Assembly: GCA_025149125.1 (NCBI GenBank)
Contig: CP102272.1
Span: 2,418,001 to 2,482,000, forward strand
Length of the DNA stretch: 64,000 nt
Source of the DNA: [Clostridium] asparagiforme DSM 15981
Lineage (GTDB): Bacteria; Bacillota; Clostridia; Lachnospirales; Lachnospiraceae
Direction of reading: 5' to 3'
Shown here: piece by piece, positions 57,401 to 64,000 of the stretch
Layout: every line of letters begins with the position of its first letter
Numbering within the stretch: position 1 is the stretch's first letter
Notes under the pieces: model-generated
Database searches by the model: none
Told to the model about the DNA's origin: nothing
What the model saw: the letters and a program-made list of their open reading frames with translations, nothing else
Position numbers and translations under genes: made by a program

Positions 57401-57539
57401 GGGCCTGGCGCTGGTGGACGTGGGCGGCCTGCTGGCCGCCACGGTATTGACGCTGATTCTGCTGCCTACCTACTATAAGCTGGTGTATAACCTGGGCAGA
57501 CGGAGCCTGGGCGGCGAGGGAGTGATTATGGCGGATTAA
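54489..57539 (+). CDS. RND family efflux transporter (AcrB/SwrC-like)
   Basis: Full-length RND pump (1016 residues, 12 helices, two large extracytoplasmic loops). N-terminal FAVKRPVTIVLCLITIAYFG and loop motif GASPDDIND are typical. In helix 4 the proton-relay site is GMMVDNSINVL, where the Asp-Asp pair of AcrB is Asp-Asn; in helix 10 the usual Lys is replaced (GTVVNNGILYVE), as often in Gram-positive pumps. Exports lipophilic compounds or lipopeptides. A Gram-positive cell has no outer membrane, so no TolC-like channel is expected. Confidence 0.92.
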   Translation: MVNITKFAVKRPVTIVLCLITIAYFGLQSLLGTKIELTPEMELPMLVVGTVYAGASPDDINDLITMKQEDAISSLDGVDTVQSFSQENVAVVLVQYKYGTNIDTAYINLKKAIDGIRSQMPDDIEEPNILEMDMNAQPVVTLAVSGQVDENLYTYVDNNIVPQFEKLGSVGEVSLSGGQESYIRVELIPEKMAQYHLSMSAVAQIVGAADFTIPAGDVHVGRQDLDVSVGNDYDDAESLKSIAIPLAGGDVIHLSDVANVYSAVKDADSIGRYNGDDVISLGIKKQQSATAIDVSREVMKQIEAIRVTNPGIHITVINDSSEMIEESISNVFQTMIVAVLLSMLILWLFYGDLRASVIVGTSIPISIVLALIAMSAMGFSLNVISLTSLVLGVGMMVDNSINVLDGCFRAKEKMNFYDAAIEGSRTMIGAITGGTVTTCVVFLPLALLNGLSGQLFKQLGFTIVFCMIASLFSAVSIVPLCFYQWHPKENDRAPANGMVKSMQSWYRSHMPSIIPRTKLVLGTSVLFLVLALLMASRLNMELMSTVDEGIVQMTVKTKPGLSVEAINETLSGLEEMVMSEEDVDHYLLTYGSSGLSMGGSSDVTLNAYLKDGRKLSTDQVIDKWRRETERYKDMSVTLKQGSTTSSGSMSSGDQIEIDLQSTDYQVLKAAANDLTEQLRQRGDVMQVHSSVENAAPVVKVDIDPVSAQAEGLTPAGIGSAIYSNLSGIKASTIRVDGEDVDIKVEYAKDRYDTIDQLQGMMINTASGTALPLEDLAQIRYEDSPQQISRKDKQYQVSITMEPQAEYKKTAEKDVKEFVSQWKMPPEVELAANSLDEMMGEELGALGGALVTGVFLIFIVMAIQFESPKFSLMVMTTIPFSLIGSFGLLYLAGSPISMVSMLGFLMLVGTVVNNGILYVETVNQMLPEMPLDQALVEAGAIRMRPILMTTLTTVISMVPNALAYGKAGKMMQGLALVDVGGLLAATVLTLILLPTYYKLVYNLGRRSLGGEGVIMAD

Positions 57540-57574
57540 GGGATTCAGATAGAAACGGCAATCGCCCGAATGGA

Positions 57575-57620
57575 ACTGCCCGGATTTCTGGTTGTGAGAG
57601 AAATCCGGGCAGTTTTTGGG
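57575..57620 (+). terminator. Terminator of the RND efflux operon
   Basis: A perfect 15-bp stem (ACTGCCCGGATTTCT with AGAAATCCGGGCAGT), 9-nt loop, then TTTT. The following bases to 57759 contain no gene. Confidence 0.93.
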
Positions 57621-57759
57621 TGAATTAATATGCGGGGCTTCTGCAAATTGTAGAAAACTGATATAATTATGAAAGAAAATAGTCCCATTCCCCCTGGGGC
57701 CTTAAACGGGTTGTGTGGGGATCGAATGTCTTAACGAATTGTCTCCGGAAAAAAAGTAG

Positions 57760-57790
57760 TTGACTTGGAGTGCGCTTTAAGGAGTATTCT
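57760..57790 (+). promoter_or_regulatory. MerR-type promoter (19-bp spacer) of the aldo/keto reductase gene
   Basis: TTGACT, a 19-bp spacer and TATTCT, with dyad-like CTTGGAGT-GC-GCTTTAAG (57764-57781). It shares the layout and most of the bases of the promoter at 50942-50972; matching positions include CTT, GAGT and AAG. Confidence 0.75.
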
Positions 57791-57876
57791 GGTGGTTGAG
57801 GCTAATGGACAGCGCGCGGGCAGAGGCCGCGGCGGCGTTTCGCCGGGCGCGTGAAACGAGAGAGGAGCAAAAAGAG

Positions 57877-59028
57877 ATGAATTACAGGGCATTGGGAAAT
57901 ACCGGCCTGCTGGTGGGCGAGATCGGCATGGGCTGCGAGGGCCTGACGGGCGGTGAGGAGCACATCCGGGAAATGTTCGCGGCGGCCAGGACTATGGGCG
58001 TCAATTATCTGGATTTCTATACTGCGGACCCGGAGGTGCGCAGCAGCGTGGGCCGGGCGCTGAAGGAGGTGCCGGGGCATTTTGTGCTGCAGGGCCATCT
58101 CTGTTCGGTCTGGCAGAACGGCCAGTACAAGCGGACCCGGGAGATACAGGAGGTAAAAGAGGGCTTTGCCGACCTGATGGAACGGCTGGACGTGCCCAGC
58201 CTGGATGTGGGTATGATCCATTATGTGGATTCCATGGAAGACTGGAGGGCGGTTCTGGACGGGCCGGTGGGGGCTTTTGCCCGGGAACTGAAACAGAGCG
58301 GAAGGATCCACCACATCGGCCTGAGCAGCCACAATCCCCAGGTGGCCCTTGCGGCGGCAGAGAGCGGTCTGATCGAAGTGCTGATGTTCAGCATCAACCC
58401 CTGCTACGATCTTCAGCCTGCAGGAGAGGATTGCGAGGCGTTGTGGAGCGAAGCCAATTATGAGAAGCAGCTGACCAATATGAACCCGGACCGCCAGGCC
58501 CTCTACGAGACCTGCAACCGTCTGGGCGTGGGCATCACGGTGATGAAGGCCTTCGGGGGCGGGGACCTGCTGGATGAGAAACTGTCCCCGGCGGGCAAGG
58601 CCCTGACCGCTTACCAGTGCCTGCACTACTGTCTGACCCGTCCGGGGGTCGCCACCGTGCTGGCCGGGGCAAGGACGCCGGCAGAGCTGGTGAAAAGCGC
58701 GGGTTATTCGGACGCCTCCGAGGTAGAGAAGGATTTCGCTCCGGCATTTGCCCGGTTTCCGAAGATTCGCTGGGAGGGCCACTGCATGTACTGCGGCCAC
58801 TGCGCGCCCTGTCCCAAGGGGATCGACGTGGCTATGGTGACAAAATTCTTAAATCTCTGCAAGGCCCAGGGACATATGCCGGAAACCGTCCGGGAACACT
58901 ATCGGGTGTTGGAGCACAAGGCGTCCGAGTGCATCGCCTGCGGGGCCTGTGAGACCCGCTGCCCGTTCCGGGTGCCGGTGCGGGAGAATATGCGCCGGGC
59001 GGCGGAGCTGTTTGGGGGCGTAGAGTAA
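57877..59028 (+). CDS. Aldo/keto reductase with two [4Fe-4S] motifs
   Basis: A 383-residue aldo/keto reductase-fold protein fused to a ferredoxin-like C-terminus. N-terminus MNYRALGNTGLLVGEIGMGC is typical of the family; the catalytic tyrosine region has the local change DFYTADPEVRSSVG. Fe-S cysteines: CMYCGHCAPC and CIACGACETRCP. Family members reduce small carbonyls using electrons from NAD(P)H and perhaps ferredoxin. The MerR-type promoter supports a carbonyl-stress role. Start MNYRALG follows GAGAGGAG; an upstream frame extension of 27 codons is not supported. Confidence 0.9.
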   Translation: MNYRALGNTGLLVGEIGMGCEGLTGGEEHIREMFAAARTMGVNYLDFYTADPEVRSSVGRALKEVPGHFVLQGHLCSVWQNGQYKRTREIQEVKEGFADLMERLDVPSLDVGMIHYVDSMEDWRAVLDGPVGAFARELKQSGRIHHIGLSSHNPQVALAAAESGLIEVLMFSINPCYDLQPAGEDCEALWSEANYEKQLTNMNPDRQALYETCNRLGVGITVMKAFGGGDLLDEKLSPAGKALTAYQCLHYCLTRPGVATVLAGARTPAELVKSAGYSDASEVEKDFAPAFARFPKIRWEGHCMYCGHCAPCPKGIDVAMVTKFLNLCKAQGHMPETVREHYRVLEHKASECIACGACETRCPFRVPVRENMRRAAELFGGVE

Positions 59029-59062
59029 GGCGGAGCGATCCGCGGGATGAGGGAGACGGACA

Positions 59063-60184
59063 ATGAGAGCAATGTTTCTTGGCACGCTTTTGGGAGGAGC
59101 GGCGGCGGTCGGCATCTATTTTTACTTCTATTTCAAACGCGCAATCTCCTGGTGGAGGAAAAAGCCTGCGGACCGGGCGGCCGGGGTGTGGGCCGCAGCC
59201 TTGGGGGCGGTGAGCGCCTTTAAGGTGTTCCAGGTGTGGAATACCTGGGCCATGGTGGTGATGCACCTGTTTGGCTTTGCAGTATGCCTGGACCTGGTAA
59301 ACGCCCTGCTGCGGCTTACAAAGCGCGGCGGCCGGAGGTGGGAGAGGGCCTACCGCTGCGGTCTGGTCCCGTTTCTCTGTACGGCGCTTCTGCTGGGCTA
59401 CGGTTACTGGAACATTCACCGGGTGGTGCGCACGGATTACCGGGTGGAGACGGACAAACCGATCCGCGAGCAGGGCTACCGAATCGCGCTGGTGAGCGAC
59501 CTTCACTTCGGCACCACCATGGATGGCCTGGATTTGGCCGGATACGCCGGGGAGATCCAGGCCGCCGGGCCGGATCTGCTGGTATTGTGCGGAGATATCG
59601 TGGACGAGGCGACCACCCGGGAGGAGATGGAGGAGGCCATGGCGATACTGGGCACGGTCAAATGTCCCCTTGGGGTCTATTTTGTCCGGGGAAATCACGA
59701 CAGAGCCAGCTACACCCGCACGCCAAATTTCACGGCGGAGGAGTTGGAAAACGCAATCCGCGGTGCGGGAATCACCATTTTGACGGACCGGCGGGTGCAG
59801 GCGGCTTCGGATCTGACCCTGATCGGGCGGGACGACCGCTCCAGGCCCGTAGACGGGCGGCGCAGAGGGCTTGAAGAGCTTCTGGACGGAGCTGACCGGA
59901 GCAGCTTTCTGCTGTTGCTGGATCACCAGCCAAGCGAGCTTGAGGCCGCAGACCGGGCGGGGTACGATCTTCTGCTCTCCGGGCACACCCACGCCGGACA
60001 GATCTGGCCCACGGGCCTGATCAGCCAGGCGGCAGGCATCGTGGAATGGAATTACGGATATCGGAAACTGGACCACCTCCAGGTGATCGTCTCCTCGGGC
60101 ATCGGGGGCTGGGGATACCCCATACGGACCAGCCGCCACTGCGAATACGTGATCATTTCCGTGGAGGGAAACAAGACAGAGTGA
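59063..60184 (+). CDS. Membrane metallophosphoesterase (YkuE/YaeI-like)
   Basis: A 373-residue phosphoesterase with about four N-terminal hydrophobic segments (up to about 125) and a calcineurin-like catalytic domain on the outer side of the membrane or a cytoplasmic loop. Metal-binding motifs in order: VSDLHFG, VLCGDIVDE, GNHDRAS, LDHQPSE and SGHTHAGQ. Related enzymes cleave UDP-linked lipids or cyclic nucleotides. The gene follows the aldo/keto reductase by 34 bp. Confidence 0.88.
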   Translation: MRAMFLGTLLGGAAAVGIYFYFYFKRAISWWRKKPADRAAGVWAAALGAVSAFKVFQVWNTWAMVVMHLFGFAVCLDLVNALLRLTKRGGRRWERAYRCGLVPFLCTALLLGYGYWNIHRVVRTDYRVETDKPIREQGYRIALVSDLHFGTTMDGLDLAGYAGEIQAAGPDLLVLCGDIVDEATTREEMEEAMAILGTVKCPLGVYFVRGNHDRASYTRTPNFTAEELENAIRGAGITILTDRRVQAASDLTLIGRDDRSRPVDGRRRGLEELLDGADRSSFLLLLDHQPSELEAADRAGYDLLLSGHTHAGQIWPTGLISQAAGIVEWNYGYRKLDHLQVIVSSGIGGWGYPIRTSRHCEYVIISVEGNKTE

Positions 60185-60243
60185 CGCGGGGCGGGATGTT
60201 TGGAAAATGATTCGGGATTATCATGCAATATTTGGAAATGGAC

Positions 60244-60272
60244 TTTAAAAACAGCTCAGACTGTGGTAATAT
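60244..60272 (+). promoter_or_regulatory. Promoter of the lipoprotein gene
   Basis: TTTAAA, 17 bp, and TAATAT, with an extended -10 TGGTAATAT. 35 bp before the start codon at 60308. Confidence 0.5.
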
Positions 60273-60307
60273 ACAAATATTATGTAGATAAAAGAGGAGA
60301 TACACAG

Positions 60308-61345
60308 ATGAGAAAGAGAAGTATGACAATCCTGGCCGCCGCGGCTCTGGCAGCCAGCCTGACAGTTGGCGGCTGCGGCTCCAAATCCCCGGAAGCGGGC
60401 GGAAAGTTCGGAGGAGAAAAGGGGCTGACCGTGGCCCCGTCCACCGAGGCTGAGACGGAGGCCGAAACAGAGCCGGAGCTGGACGAGGAGACCATGGACT
60501 TAATCAAGTACAATGTTTACATTGAGCTGAACAATGATATCCTGGAAGTCCTCAACAATATCGACTACTATTTTGTCGTAGTGGGAGACGGGGAGGAGTT
60601 CGCGCTGCTGCCGGATACCGGACTCACCTACGGCTACCGCATCGTGGGCCTGAATACGGAAACGCTGGATATGGCCCTGGAGCTGGCGGATATGGAGCCC
60701 TCCTACGGGGAAATGGATGCCATGGTCAAGGAGATGGCCGATCCGCTGCGCAAGCTGATGGAGTCCTTCAGCGAGATCAGCAGCATGCACGGAGCTTACG
60801 CGGACAACCAGTACGCAAAACCAAAGGAGCTGCACCCCGTTATTCTGGAGGCGGCCATGGAATTTGGACCCATTGCCTATGAATACTACGACGCAGTGAC
60901 GGTATTTGCCAACGAGCGTGCGGAGCAGTTCCGGGAGGAGCTCAAGGGCGAGGGATACATGATCCAGTATTACGCCAGCAACAACATTGACCTGACCCGG
61001 AAGATTATCAGCGCGATTGAGGAACAGGACGTGTGGGACGAGAACATCACCGACATGGACCTGACAGCGGTCCGTCCTCTGTACGATGAACTGGTGGCTT
61101 CCGTTGAGGAATTCAACACAGTTTGTGCGGACAACGACCAGCTGGTCAAGGAGTCCCTCAGCAATTCCAAACCCTTTGATATGCTGTTTGACAAGCAGCT
61201 TCAGGCCATCGAGTGGATGATCCAGCAGGTGGAGAGCGGAAAGCCCATTGAGGACGTTTCCCTGGAGCCCTTAGGTTCCATCTCCCATGTGATCAACACC
61301 ATGAACGAGTGCGTTGACCGGTACAATACGGTGTTTGGAGATTAA
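60308..61345 (+). CDS. DUF3829-type lipoprotein
   Basis: Exported lipoprotein of 345 residues: signal peptide with lipobox VGGC (Cys about 22), a short acidic linker, then a mostly helical domain (from about residue 60) with the DUF3829/YiiG-like pattern, for example IKYNVYIELNNDILEVLNNI at its start and YNTVFGD at the end. Function unknown. ATG at 60308 after GAGGAG. Monocistronic, ended by the terminator at 61384. Confidence 0.7.
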   Translation: MRKRSMTILAAAALAASLTVGGCGSKSPEAGGKFGGEKGLTVAPSTEAETEAETEPELDEETMDLIKYNVYIELNNDILEVLNNIDYYFVVVGDGEEFALLPDTGLTYGYRIVGLNTETLDMALELADMEPSYGEMDAMVKEMADPLRKLMESFSEISSMHGAYADNQYAKPKELHPVILEAAMEFGPIAYEYYDAVTVFANERAEQFREELKGEGYMIQYYASNNIDLTRKIISAIEEQDVWDENITDMDLTAVRPLYDELVASVEEFNTVCADNDQLVKESLSNSKPFDMLFDKQLQAIEWMIQQVESGKPIEDVSLEPLGSISHVINTMNECVDRYNTVFGD

Positions 61346-61383
61346 AGGATCCTGAAATTAACATTGAAACTGTTTGCGGCGGG

Positions 61384-61438
61384 AACGCCGCCCGGGAGCT
61401 GCGGGGACGCAGGCGGGCGGCGTTTCTGTTGTTTTTGT
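61384..61438 (+). terminator. Terminator of the lipoprotein gene
   Basis: AACGCCGCCC (61384-61393) pairs with GGGCGGCGTT (61415-61424), followed by TCTGTTGTTTTTG. Confidence 0.85.
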
Positions 61439-61520
61439 TATGGCGCCAGCCTGAAGCCGGAGGCTTTCGACGCCGTTTTTCGGGCCGGAGAAAAAGGCCG
61501 GAGAAAAATGACAAAACCTG

Positions 61521-61549
61521 TTGCTGAAACCTCCACGTTTCAGTATAAT
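61521..61549 (+). promoter_or_regulatory. LacI-gene promoter with an operator dyad in the spacer
   Basis: TTGCTG, 17 bp, TATAAT. The spacer is spanned by CTGAAAC-N6-GTTTCAG (61524-61543), a 7-bp perfect inverted repeat well placed to block RNA polymerase, so autorepression is likely. Confidence 0.65.
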
Positions 61550-61622
61550 AAGGGAAACTGCCGGGGAGATGGTGGCCGGTTCACCCCCCCCTGCGGACAA
61601 CGGAAAGACGGAGTGAAGGAAA

Positions 61623-62609
61623 ATGCCGAGAAAAATCACCATGGCCGATATTGCCGACATGGCGGGAGTGACCAAGAGCACGGTGTCCCGCTATTTTAAC
61701 GGAGGATATGTGAAGGAGTCCACCAGGGAGCGGATTCAGGAGATCACGCGGGAGTACAACTACGAACCCAATGCGTTTGCGCGCCTGAAGGCCAGGGAGA
61801 GCAATGTGATCGGGGTGGTGGTGCCCACTCTGAACTCCAAGGTGACCAGCCGGGTCGTCACCAGCATCGGCCGGTATCTGCGGGGGCAGGGGTATGAGAC
61901 GCTGATCAAGGATTCGGACCACAGCCCGGAGCTGGAGCTGAAAAATATGCAGCGGCTGATGACGCTGAACGTGGACGGCATCCTGGTCAGCGCCATCACC
62001 ATCACGCCGGAGCTGCGGGAAGCCATTGAGAGCTGCCCGGTGCCGGTGGTGGTCCTGGCTCAGGAATACCCACAGGGAACGGTGGTGGTGGCCGACGACT
62101 ACGGCGCCGGCAGGGCTATGGGCGCTTACGTGGGGCGGACCGGCCCGAGGCGGGTGGGCTATCTGGGAGTGGAGGAGTCTGACCTGGCGGTGGGAATCAG
62201 CCGCCGGCAGGGAGTTTTGGACGGATTGCGGGAGCAGGGCGATCCGGAGGTAGTCGCGCTTCAGGGGGATTACAGCTATGAGAGCGGACAGCGCATGGCC
62301 GAGGCGATCCTGGCGGAAGGTCCGGTGGACGCCATGATCTGCGCAACGGACCGCCTGGCGTTCGGCGCATATCTTGTGCTGGAGCGGCACGGCCTGCGGG
62401 TGCCGGAGGACGTGTCGGTGGCCGGGTTCGGAGGCTATGACGAAAGCGCGCTGTTAAAGCCTCCGCTGACCACGCTGAAATTTGACTCCTACGCCATGGG
62501 TTATCTGGGAGCAGAGACCGTATTGAAGATGATCCGTGGGGAACCGGTGCCAAAAAAGCAGATTGTGGATTACGCGTTTATTGAGGGTAAAAGTGTGAGG
62601 GAGAGGTAG
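61623..62609 (+). CDS. LacI family transcriptional regulator
   Basis: Sugar-responsive repressor of 328 residues: LacI helix-turn-helix MADIADMAGVTKSTVSRYF, hinge helix (EPNAFARLKARES) and the periplasmic-binding-like sensor (GVVVPTLNSKVTSRVV, FGGYDESALLKPPLTTL). It resembles sucrose/trehalose-type LacI regulators. Lies upstream of, and probably controls, the PTS gene at 62869; a perfect operator palindrome lies in between. Confidence 0.92.
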   Translation: MPRKITMADIADMAGVTKSTVSRYFNGGYVKESTRERIQEITREYNYEPNAFARLKARESNVIGVVVPTLNSKVTSRVVTSIGRYLRGQGYETLIKDSDHSPELELKNMQRLMTLNVDGILVSAITITPELREAIESCPVPVVVLAQEYPQGTVVVADDYGAGRAMGAYVGRTGPRRVGYLGVEESDLAVGISRRQGVLDGLREQGDPEVVALQGDYSYESGQRMAEAILAEGPVDAMICATDRLAFGAYLVLERHGLRVPEDVSVAGFGGYDESALLKPPLTTLKFDSYAMGYLGAETVLKMIRGEPVPKKQIVDYAFIEGKSVRER

Positions 62610-62705
62610 GATTTCGGAGCGGAATGGGGCGCTATCGGGGAACCAACCGGTAGGAAAACGGTCAAACCGTATGCCTGCCGGAGACGAAACAGATGGAAAC
62701 GGAAT

Positions 62706-62756
62706 AATCAGCGCTGGTTTTGGATAGAATGCACAAAAAACAGCGCTGATTTTTTA
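62706..62756 (+). terminator. Terminator of the LacI gene
   Basis: AATCAGCGCTG (62706-62716) pairs with CAGCGCTGATT (62741-62751) around a long loop, followed by TTTT. Confidence 0.85.
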
Positions 62757-62765
62757 CACCTAAAT

Positions 62766-62840
62766 ATGGCACCGGTGCCATAAACAATATTGACAAAATG
62801 TCGCTAAAGTTATAATATTTAAGCATGGAACCGATACCGG
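62766..62840 (+). promoter_or_regulatory. LacI operators and promoter of the PTS gene
   Basis: A perfect 16-bp palindrome ATGGCACCGGTGCCAT (62766-62781), then TTGACA (62790-62795), 17 bp, TAATAT (62813-62818), then a partial second copy ATGGAACCGATACCGG (62825-62840; 11 of 16 bases). Two operators around a promoter are typical of repression by a LacI-family protein. Confidence 0.8.
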
Positions 62841-62868
62841 AAATGTTCGAAAGGGGAAGGAAAAAATT

Positions 62869-64000
62869 ATGGATTATGCAAAAATTGCCAGCCAGGTGAT
62901 CGAGCTCTCGGGCGGGAAGAGCAATATCCGCTCCGTGGCGCACTGTGCCACACGACTGCGCCTGCAGCTGAGGAACAACGATCTGCGGAATGAGGAGGCC
63001 ATCAGCGATGTGGAGGGGGTCAAGGGCGTGTTTCTGACACAGTCCCAGTTCCAGATCATTTTTGGAGCGGGCCTTGTGAATCTGATCTGCGACGAGGTGC
63101 AAAAGCAGCTGGGAACCGTGCAGGAGAGCAGAGAGGAAGAACCGGAGGAGAAGGGGAACGCGGTGCAGCGGTTTATCAAGATGCTCAGCGATATTTTTGT
63201 CCCCATTATCCCGGCCATTGTGGCGGGCGGTCTGCTGATGGGATTGAACAACCTGCTGACCTCCCCGCTGATCGGCGGGCAGTCCCTGATCGAGCTTTAC
63301 CCGCAGTGGCAGGGGCTGGCCGCGGCCATCAATACCTTTGCCAACGCGCCCTTTACGTTCCTGCCCGTGTTGATTGGCTTCAGCGCCACGAAGAAATTCG
63401 GCGGGAACCCGTTTCTGGGCGCGGCAATGGGGATGATCATGGTCCATCCCGATCTGCTGAACGCTTACCAGATCGGAGTGGCACAGGCGCCGGTCTGGAA
63501 TATTTTCGGGTTTGAGATCGCGGCCATCGGCTACCAGGGAACCGTGCTGCCGGTGTTGGCGGTGGCCTGGATTCTGGCTTCCATTGAGAAGCGGCTGCAC
63601 AAGGTGACGCCTACCTGGCTGGACAATCTGACCACGCCGCTGCTGTCCATTTTGATCACTTCTTTTATGACGTTTATCTTCGTAGGCCCCATCCTGCGAC
63701 AGGCCGGAAATCTGCTGGCGGCAGGGATCACCTGGACCTACAACACGCTGGGGCCGGTGGGCGGCGCGTTGTTCGGTTTCGTCTATGCGCCCATCACTAT
63801 GACCGGCATGCACCACAGCTTTATCGCCATTGAAACCCAGCTTCTGGCCAACAGCGCCCAGACCGGCGGGAGCTTTATCTTCTCCACTGCCAGCATGAAC
63901 AACGTGGCCCAGGGCGCGGCGGTGCTGACCGTACTGCTGATGACGAAGAATGAAAAGATCAAATCCATCTGCTCCGCCTCCGGTATTTCCGCTCTGCTGG
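62869..64000 (+). CDS. PTS EIIBC transporter, glucoside/sucrose family (cut by the window end)
   Basis: Open reading frame of at least 377 codons running off the right edge. Start MDYAKIASQVIELSGGKSNI; EIIB active site SVAHCATRLR (Cys26); linker, then the EIIC membrane domain (from about residue 105) with SDIFVPIIPAIVAGG, GGNPFLGAAMGMIMVHPDLL and YAPITMTGMHHSFIAIETQL. These are family stretches of the glucoside/sucrose/trehalose EIIBC group. Start after GGGGAAGGA. LacI operator just upstream. Sucrose or a related disaccharide is the likeliest substrate, not proven. Confidence 0.88.
   Translation, partial: MDYAKIASQVIELSGGKSNIRSVAHCATRLRLQLRNNDLRNEEAISDVEGVKGVFLTQSQFQIIFGAGLVNLICDEVQKQLGTVQESREEEPEEKGNAVQRFIKMLSDIFVPIIPAIVAGGLLMGLNNLLTSPLIGGQSLIELYPQWQGLAAAINTFANAPFTFLPVLIGFSATKKFGGNPFLGAAMGMIMVHPDLLNAYQIGVAQAPVWNIFGFEIAAIGYQGTVLPVLAVAWILASIEKRLHKVTPTWLDNLTTPLLSILITSFMTFIFVGPILRQAGNLLAAGITWTYNTLGPVGGALFGFVYAPITMTGMHHSFIAIETQLLANSAQTGGSFIFSTASMNNVAQGAAVLTVLLMTKNEKIKSICSASGISALL

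Noticed and set aside
54489..57539. Idea that the RND pump is inactive because the Asp-Asp pair and Lys of AcrB are changed
   Set aside because: The Asp-Asn and missing Lys are common in Gram-positive RND pumps, so this is not evidence of decay.

Overview
The window looks like a chromosomal segment of a gut-type anaerobic Firmicute, most likely a Lachnospiraceae (an Enterocloster-like genome is my best guess, by eye only). Reasons: G+C-rich genes with strong GGAGG ribosome binding sites, Firmicute-type TTGACA/TATAAT promoters, YesM/YesN two-component regulation, PTS transporters, a glycyl radical enzyme with its activase, an FMN riboswitch feeding an ECF riboflavin transporter, and choline-binding-type cell-wall repeats. 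No rRNA, tRNA or CRISPR array was seen.

Layout. 0-6.2 kb: repeats, an ABC permease/ATPase pair without a binding protein, a membrane-anchored polysaccharide deacetylase, a HIT protein, a penicillin-binding D,D-carboxypeptidase and a Dabb-domain protein. 6.2-18.6 kb: a possible small RNA, then a glycan locus (YesM/YesN, sugar-binding lipoprotein, two permeases, heparinase II/III-type lyase, GH88 unsaturated glucuronyl hydrolase), a zinc dehydrogenase and a cytidylate-kinase-like protein. The lyase and hydrolase have no signal peptide, so imported uronic-acid oligosaccharides are probably split in the cytosol. 18.7-24.6 kb: a hybrid histidine kinase beside a lipoprotein that fuses a solute-binding domain to a 5'-nucleotidase C-terminal domain. 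24.7-29.2 kb: an M20 amidohydrolase, an ATC-hydrolase-family protein and an M13 metallopeptidase. 29.2-33.5 kb: a flavin/ADP-ribose stress block (PNPOx protein, FMN riboswitch, RibU, HxlR regulator, PNPOx-ferredoxin, class M sirtuin, macrodomain), with two promoters sharing operator-like boxes. 33.8-40.8 kb: an NhaC antiporter, a thioredoxin reductase, an arylsulfotransferase-thioredoxin fusion, Crp and MerR regulators, and a cell-wall-binding protein.

40.8-44.3 kb is a compositional island, strikingly A+T-rich: a zeta-type toxin with a 59-residue antitoxin, an AIPR anti-phage protein bracketed by 23-bp direct repeats whose core matches the end of the resident cell-wall gene, and an unlisted 27-residue membrane peptide with a convergent antisense RNA that has the architecture of a par/fst type I toxin-antitoxin locus. 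44.3-51.9 kb: a flavodoxin-like protein, then a divergent DeoR regulator facing a fructose-type PTS, a glycyl radical enzyme and its activase, then a DUF362 protein. 52.0-57.5 kb: two TetR regulators and an RND efflux pair. 57.8-64.0 kb: an Fe-S aldo/keto reductase, a metallophosphoesterase, a lipoprotein, and a LacI regulator ahead of a glucoside/sucrose-type PTS cut by the window edge.

Two regulatory networks can be read directly. The HxlR boxes tie the 29.3 kb and 31.2 kb flavoprotein genes together. Two promoters with a 19-bp spacer and the CTT-N12-AAG dyad of MerR/AdhR-type regulators precede the DUF362 gene and the Fe-S aldo/keto reductase; a MerR protein with a cysteine at position 52 is encoded at 39.3 kb and is the natural candidate regulator.
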